From Chloroflexota bacterium (lineage in GTDB: Bacteria; Chloroflexota; Dehalococcoidia; UBA6926; JACQUM01): a stretch of DNA of 10,795 bases. The number at the start of each line of letters is the position of its first letter. The first letter of the stretch is position 1. The stretch lies in the NCBI GenBank assembly GCA_016210295.1, contig JACQUM010000104.1, positions 1-10,795 on the forward strand, given 5' to 3'. The translations under genes and the position numbers were made by a program. Positions 7,032 through 10,795 of the stretch are shown piece after piece. The notes beneath the pieces are model-generated. The model saw nothing but the letters and a program-made list of their open reading frames with translations, was not told the DNA's origin and did not search any database.

Positions 7032-8186
7032 CTAGGGACGAGACCCGGGAGCGACCAGGCTCTCCCGAGGAGCGGGCGAGGTCAGGACTCGGTAGTAGAG
7101 CGCCAGCACGCGGGCGGCGACCTTGTCCCAACTGTAGTCCTGCGCCTTGAGGCGGCCCATCTCTCCCATGTGGAGGCGGAGACCATCGTCTATCAAGAGA
7201 TGCTGGAGGGCGTCGCACATGGTTGCGTCCTCCTTCGGCTCCACCAGAAGGCCCTCGACGCCGTTCGAGAGGACGCTGGCGTAGCCCGGGATGTTGGAGG
7301 CGACAATGGCTTTCCCCGCCGCCATCGCCTCCAGGAGGACGATGCCGAAACTCTCCGCTCCCGTGGCGGGGCTGCAGAACACATCCGCCGAATGGTAGTA
7401 CAGAGGGAGGTCCTCGGAGGGGACGTAGCCCAGCAAGTGCACGTCTTCCAGGTGGCGCTCGCCCAGGACCTGGGCGGACTCTTCGTCCAGGGCCCCTGGC
7501 CCGACGACCAGGAGCCGGCAGTTGGGCATGAGCCATTTGAGCTCGGCGTAGGCGTTCAGAAGGTGGGGAAGGCCCTTTCGCTTCTCCATGCGGCCAACGA
7601 ACAGGATGTTCAGCTTCCCGTCGTCGAACTGCGGCAGCCGAGGCCGCGGGCGGGAGAAGTGGGGAAAGTCGATACCGTTCGGGATGATCTCGTATTCGCC
7701 AGGGAAGTAGTGCCGAATGAGTTCCTGGGCTGGGCGGGAGACGGCGATGCGGGCGCTTAGCTTCTTGATCCAGCGGCTGAGCACGAACCGCGAGTAGCGA
7801 TAGGCACGCTTGCTCTCTGCGTAGGCGTGAAAGGTGCCGACGGTAGGGATGAGCGTCACGCGAAGGACAGTGAGGGGAAGGGCGGGGACCAAGGGCTCGT
7901 GAATGTGGACGATGTCGAACCTCTCCTGTTCCAGTACCTGCCGGACACGGCCTGCTAGGCGAAATGAGACGCTGATCCGGGCGACGGAGCCGCTGGAAGG
8001 CACGGGGACAGGGCGTCCGATGACGATGAGGTTGTCCCGTCCCAGGGCCTGGGCGCTCTGCGAAGAGGGGGCCAGGATCTTCACCTCGTGGCCCCACCGC
8101 CGGAACCATTCGTCCAGATGGGACACGTGGACGGTCACCCCGCCTGGGTACGCGAAGTCGTACGGGGAGACCAGAGCTATCTTCAT
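7032..8186 (-). CDS. GT4 glycosyltransferase, PimA-like (phosphatidylinositol mannosyltransferase type)
   Basis: A GT-B retaining glycosyltransferase of 384 residues, close to the usual size of PimA, which adds the first mannose from GDP-mannose to phosphatidylinositol at the inner membrane face. Landmarks line up with mycobacterial PimA: PGGVTVHV (G15-G16) in the first nucleotide-binding loop, GHEVKILAPSS (32-42), GTFH with H120, VGRMEKRKG (R199, K204), and the E-x7-E motif E278 to E286 in ESFGIVLLEAMAAG. A basic, aromatic patch (RAYRYSRFVLSRWIKK, 128-142) could bind acidic lipid. Donor and acceptor are inferred from family and operon; glucose or another acceptor is possible. The ATG at 8186 lies 9 nt after the PHP gene's stop, and TGAGG overlapping that stop serves as the RBS. 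MshA-type (mycothiol) activity is less likely because the N-terminal motif is PimA-like. Confidence 0.87.
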   Translation of the reverse strand: MKIALVSPYDFAYPGGVTVHVSHLDEWFRRWGHEVKILAPSSQSAQALGRDNLIVIGRPVPVPSSGSVARISVSFRLAGRVRQVLEQERFDIVHIHEPLVPALPLTVLRVTLIPTVGTFHAYAESKRAYRYSRFVLSRWIKKLSARIAVSRPAQELIRHYFPGEYEIIPNGIDFPHFSRPRPRLPQFDDGKLNILFVGRMEKRKGLPHLLNAYAELKWLMPNCRLLVVGPGALDEESAQVLGERHLEDVHLLGYVPSEDLPLYYHSADVFCSPATGAESFGIVLLEAMAAGKAIVASNIPGYASVLSNGVEGLLVEPKEDATMCDALQHLLIDDGLRLHMGEMGRLKAQDYSWDKVAARVLALYYRVLTSPAPRESLVAPGSRP

Positions 8187-8195
8187 GAGGCTGCC

Positions 8196-8942
8196 TCAGC
8201 GAGGCTGGAGCAGTGTCCTCCCGGCCAGGCGGAGAGGGTGGACGATCAAGCTTCGCACGAGTTGACCCGCCAGGCGGGTGGGCTCCACGGGCTTCCGTTC
8301 GTGGGCGCCGACGGCACCTGGTCGCGTCTCTCTTTGAAGGATAGCCTGGTGGAGCTCTGAGGCCGCCGTGCCCGCAAAGGTCGTGTAGCCCCACCCTATG
8401 CAAACAGCGAAGTGAGCGTCGCTCCCTCCCACCTCCGCCAGCCTCCACCTTTCTCGGTTCAGACGTTGCGCCTGTTTGCGGGTCACCTTTCCCGCCCAAG
8501 AGGAGTTCACCAGCTCTATCGCATCGGGGCGAAGGTCGGGGTCGTCTGAGGAGACCAGGCGCTCCAGAGACGCCTGTCCGGCGCTGTAGACGAGCCAGCT
8601 CAGGGGGTGCGGCACTACGGCCAGACCTCCCTGCTGGTGAACCGCGCGGATGGTCGCGGCCAGGGAGCGATAGCTGGGCACCGGCTTCTCCACGAAGAGG
8701 GCGAGAAGGTGGCCCTCCAGGGTGGTGATCTCCACGCCGGGGACGACTTCGGCCCGATTGCCGCGTTGAGCGGCGAGATCGCGAGCGCGGAGGCCGACAG
8801 AGACGTCGTCGTGATCGGTGATGCAGATGACGTCCAGGTCCGTCTCCTGCTCGACGTAGCTGAGGACGCGCTCTAGAGAGTCCATCCCGTCGCTTTCGCG
8901 GGTATGGATGTGGAGGTCGGCCTTTCCTCGGGTCTTCTTCAT
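8196..8942 (-). CDS. PHP-domain metal-dependent phosphoesterase
   Basis: A single PHP domain of 248 residues with all metal-ligand motifs: H11-x-H13 with D18, ITDHD (D43, H44), E71 in PGVEITT, H78, H112 in VVPHPLS, and D175 with H177 in GGSDAHF. This is the stand-alone type related to nucleoside-3',5'-bisphosphate phosphatases and histidinol phosphatases, not polymerase-associated. No signal peptide is present, but the Arg- and Leu-rich C-terminus (about 222-248) could sit on a membrane surface. Its place between the acyltransferase and PimA-like genes suggests a phosphomonoester in the inositol-lipid route as substrate. Phosphatidylinositol phosphate or inositol phosphate are candidates; this is inference. 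The ATG at 8942 is 13 nt after the acyltransferase stop, with TGAGGCAGG as stop-plus-RBS. Confidence 0.88.
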   Translation of the reverse strand: MKKTRGKADLHIHTRESDGMDSLERVLSYVEQETDLDVICITDHDDVSVGLRARDLAAQRGNRAEVVPGVEITTLEGHLLALFVEKPVPSYRSLAATIRAVHQQGGLAVVPHPLSWLVYSAGQASLERLVSSDDPDLRPDAIELVNSSWAGKVTRKQAQRLNRERWRLAEVGGSDAHFAVCIGWGYTTFAGTAASELHQAILQRETRPGAVGAHERKPVEPTRLAGQLVRSLIVHPLRLAGRTLLQPR

Positions 8943-8955
8943 CGGTGTGCCTGCC

Positions 8956-9822
8956 TCACGATTCCGCCCAGAGAGGGCGGAAGATGAACCATTGCTCAGG
9001 GTATTCCCGCACGAATTGCTCGAGCACCGTCATCGCCTGCTGCGTGAGCTGCTGCACATCCCGGCGAAGGTCTGCGGTGGGCTTCCACACCAGAGGGCCC
9101 TGCATGATGCCAAGGAAGCGACCGTCCTTGAGACGAATGGCGGTGCCGGGGATGATGGCTGCCCCTGTGCGAAGCGCCAGGGTCGCGGCGCCGGCAGGCA
9201 CATGGGTGAGCCGGTTGAAGAATCGGACGGGGACGCCTGCGGTGGCTTTGGGCTGGTCCATGAGGATGGCGACGATCTCGTTTCTGCGAAGGGCGGCGAT
9301 GACCTCGCGCACGCCTGATTCCATGGGGATGATGCGGACGCCTAGCTGCTCTCGAAGGTGGGTGATGAACCGATGAAAGCCTGGGTGAGGGAAGGTCTCC
9401 GCCACCACCGTGACAGGGTAGCCCCTCTGAGCGAGGAGGACCAGGCCCATATCCCAGTTCCCCTGGTGCAGGCTCAGGATGATGGTGCCCTTCCCGCGGC
9501 GGTGGGCCTCTTCGACGGCGCTCCAGCCCTCCAGGAGCATCTTGCGCCTCAAGTCCTCCTTCAGGGTGGAGGAGACGCGAGCGAAATCCACGACGTACTT
9601 GCCGTAGTTGCGAAAAGAGCGGCGGGCGACGGTGCTGACCTGGGCATGCGTCGCGCCTTCGCCCAGGACGCGACGCATGTTCTCCTGGGCGATGCGCCGT
9701 CCCCGTGGCCAGAGATAGTAGACGATCTGCCCGATGAAGGAGGCGCCGGCGTAGGAGACGGGGAGAGGAAGCGTCCTGCTAAGAACGTTCCCGAAGCGCC
9801 AGAGCCAGAAGAGGAAGGTCAT
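8956..9822 (-). CDS. LpxL/PatA-type lysophospholipid acyltransferase
   Basis: A 288-residue membrane-associated acyltransferase of the LpxL/HtrB/PatA group. The catalytic H-x4-D motif is H119-Q-G-N-W-D124 in LSLHQGNWD. It is followed by the conserved MDQ (188-190) and the GVPVRFF, PAGAATLAL and GAAIIP stretch (196-225). The N-terminus (MTFLFWLWRF and on to about 37) is hydrophobic and aromatic and probably anchors it to the inner membrane. In Gram-negatives this family acylates lipid A. In mycobacteria PatA acylates the mannose of phosphatidylinositol mannosides, and its gene lies between pgsA1 and pimA. The inositol-synthase and PimA-like neighbours here favour the PatA-like role, but substrate cannot be read from sequence. 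Its ATG overlaps the ino1 stop (ATGA, 9822-9819), implying coupled translation. Confidence 0.88.
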   Translation of the reverse strand: MTFLFWLWRFGNVLSRTLPLPVSYAGASFIGQIVYYLWPRGRRIAQENMRRVLGEGATHAQVSTVARRSFRNYGKYVVDFARVSSTLKEDLRRKMLLEGWSAVEEAHRRGKGTIILSLHQGNWDMGLVLLAQRGYPVTVVAETFPHPGFHRFITHLREQLGVRIIPMESGVREVIAALRRNEIVAILMDQPKATAGVPVRFFNRLTHVPAGAATLALRTGAAIIPGTAIRLKDGRFLGIMQGPLVWKPTADLRRDVQQLTQQAMTVLEQFVREYPEQWFIFRPLWAES

Positions 9823-10795
9823 GCCCCTTCTCCGACGATGAAGGCCTCTAGTCTCCGGCGGGCTTCGTCATCGTCGTACTGGACGGGAGGCGACTTCATG
9901 AAGTAGGCGGAGGGGGCCTCCAGCACGCCCCCAACGCCCCGGTCCAGGGCGATCTTGGCGCAGCGGATGGCGTCAATGACAACGCCGGCCGAGTTTGGGC
10001 TGTCCCACACCTCCATCTTCAGCTCCAGGTTCAGGGGCACATCTCCGAAGGTGCGGCCTTCCATGCGGATGTAACACCACTTCCGGTCCCCCAGCCAGGG
10101 AACGTAGTCGCTGGGCCCCACGTGGATGTTCTCTGCCCCCAGATCGTAGTCGAGCTGAGAGGTGACCGAGTTGGTCTTCGACTCTTTCTTCGACGCCAGC
10201 CGCTCCCGCTCCAGCATGTTCAAGAAGTCGGTGTTGCCACCGAAGTTGAGCTGATAGGTCCGCTCCAGCTTGACTCCTCGGTTGGCGAAGAGGCGCGTCA
10301 AGACGCGATGGGTGATGGTCGCTCCCACCTGGGATTTGATGTCGTCGCCAATGAGGGGCAGTTTCCGGGCGGCGAACCTCTTGGGCCAGTAGCCGGTTGT
10401 ATCGCGGGCGATGAAGACGGGGATGCAGTTGACGAAGGCGCAGCCCGCCACCAACACCTGCTCCACGTACCACTTTGTGGCTTCTTCGCTGCCGACGGGA
10501 AGGTAGCTGACCACCACCTGAGTCTCCCGCTCGCGAAGGATCTTCACGAGGTCGGCGGTTGGTCCCGGCGCCTTCTTGACGACTTTGGAGAGGTACTGGC
10601 CCAGGCCATCGTGCGTCATGCCCCGATCCACGGTGACGCCGAGAGGAGGGACATCGGTGAACTTGTAGGTGTTGTTGGGCGGCTCGAAGATCGCCTCGGC
10701 GAGGTCCTTCCCGACCTTCGTGTCGCCCACGTCGAAGGCGGCCACGAAGTTGATATCGCCCACATGGTAAGGGCCGAGGCGAGGATGCATCAATC
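9819..10795 (-). CDS. ino1: Inositol-3-phosphate synthase, 5' end outside window
   Basis: Converts glucose-6-phosphate to 1L-myo-inositol-1-phosphate (D-inositol-3-phosphate) using NAD, the first step of inositol synthesis. Visible motifs include LMHPRLGPYHVGD at the window edge, VAAFDV, the catalytic stretch GDDIKSQVGAT (10349-10317) with its lysine, NFGGNTDFLNM, and LELKMEVWDSPNSAG near the C-terminus. Bacterial short-type enzymes are about 360-390 residues; about 325 are visible. The TTG/ATG at 10793-10788 is internal, because the family has roughly 35-40 more residues before this point, including the glycine-rich NAD loop. The gene is therefore cut by the window edge, not started here. 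It is the most upstream visible gene of the operon and supplies the headgroup precursor for the other four. The sequence resembles the short actinobacterial-type enzymes more than the longer eukaryotic ones. Confidence 0.95.
   Translation of the reverse strand, partial: LMHPRLGPYHVGDINFVAAFDVGDTKVGKDLAEAIFEPPNNTYKFTDVPPLGVTVDRGMTHDGLGQYLSKVVKKAPGPTADLVKILRERETQVVVSYLPVGSEEATKWYVEQVLVAGCAFVNCIPVFIARDTTGYWPKRFAARKLPLIGDDIKSQVGATITHRVLTRLFANRGVKLERTYQLNFGGNTDFLNMLERERLASKKESKTNSVTSQLDYDLGAENIHVGPSDYVPWLGDRKWCYIRMEGRTFGDVPLNLELKMEVWDSPNSAGVVIDAIRCAKIALDRGVGGVLEAPSAYFMKSPPVQYDDDEARRRLEAFIVGEGA

Noticed and set aside
6730..8499. 589-residue minus-strand open frame over the GT4 and PHP genes
   Set aside because: Arg/Pro/Gly-rich shadow of three real genes that each carry complete motifs in their own frames.
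10788..10793. ATG/TTG near the edge as the true start of inositol-3-phosphate synthase
   Set aside because: The residues there match an internal LMHP segment of the family, and about 35-40 N-terminal residues with the NAD loop are missing, so the gene continues past the window.

Overview
The window is GC-rich bacterial DNA with tightly packed genes and short junctions. No marker fixes the phylum. Three things together fit Chloroflexota best: a PimA/PIP-synthase/inositol-1-phosphate synthase set, a secreted MA-type gluzincin beside prfB, and a prfB that keeps its programmed frameshift. An actinobacterium or another GC-rich lineage is not excluded. This placement is inference.

Left part (1-3057, minus strand): a glycogen/alpha-glucan unit reading towards position 1. 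A tRNA-Pro(GGG) with its own strong-looking promoter is followed 51 nt later by malQ (4-alpha-glucanotransferase) and then glgB (branching enzyme, cut by the window edge). The glgB coding frame has its GTG start at 805.

Middle (3144 to about 6420 or 6908, plus strand): nfi (endonuclease V), prfB (release factor 2) and a secreted MA-family metallopeptidase form a compact operon. prfB is read in two frames joined by the classic CTT-TGA +1 programmed frameshift at 3957-3962. It overlaps the peptidase gene by 4 nt (GTGA).

Right part (6426-10795, minus strand): a five-gene operon that looks like an inositol-phospholipid and phosphatidylinositol-mannoside type pathway. In transcription order it holds inositol-3-phosphate synthase (5' end outside the window), an LpxL/PatA-type acyltransferase, a PHP-domain phosphoesterase, a PimA-like GT4 glycosyltransferase and a CDP-alcohol phosphatidyltransferase resembling phosphatidylinositol-phosphate synthase. 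Junctions run from a 4-nt overlap to 27 nt. The proposed flow is: glucose-6-phosphate to inositol-3-phosphate (Ino1), then phosphatidylinositol phosphate (CDP-alcohol transferase), then phosphatidylinositol (possibly by the PHP protein), then a mannosylated and acylated glycolipid (GT4, acyltransferase).

The oddest structural point is where the plus and minus operons collide. The peptidase reading frame has no stop before 6906 and runs 483 nt antisense through the phosphatidyltransferase gene. No plus-strand frame has a stop between 6307 and 6616.
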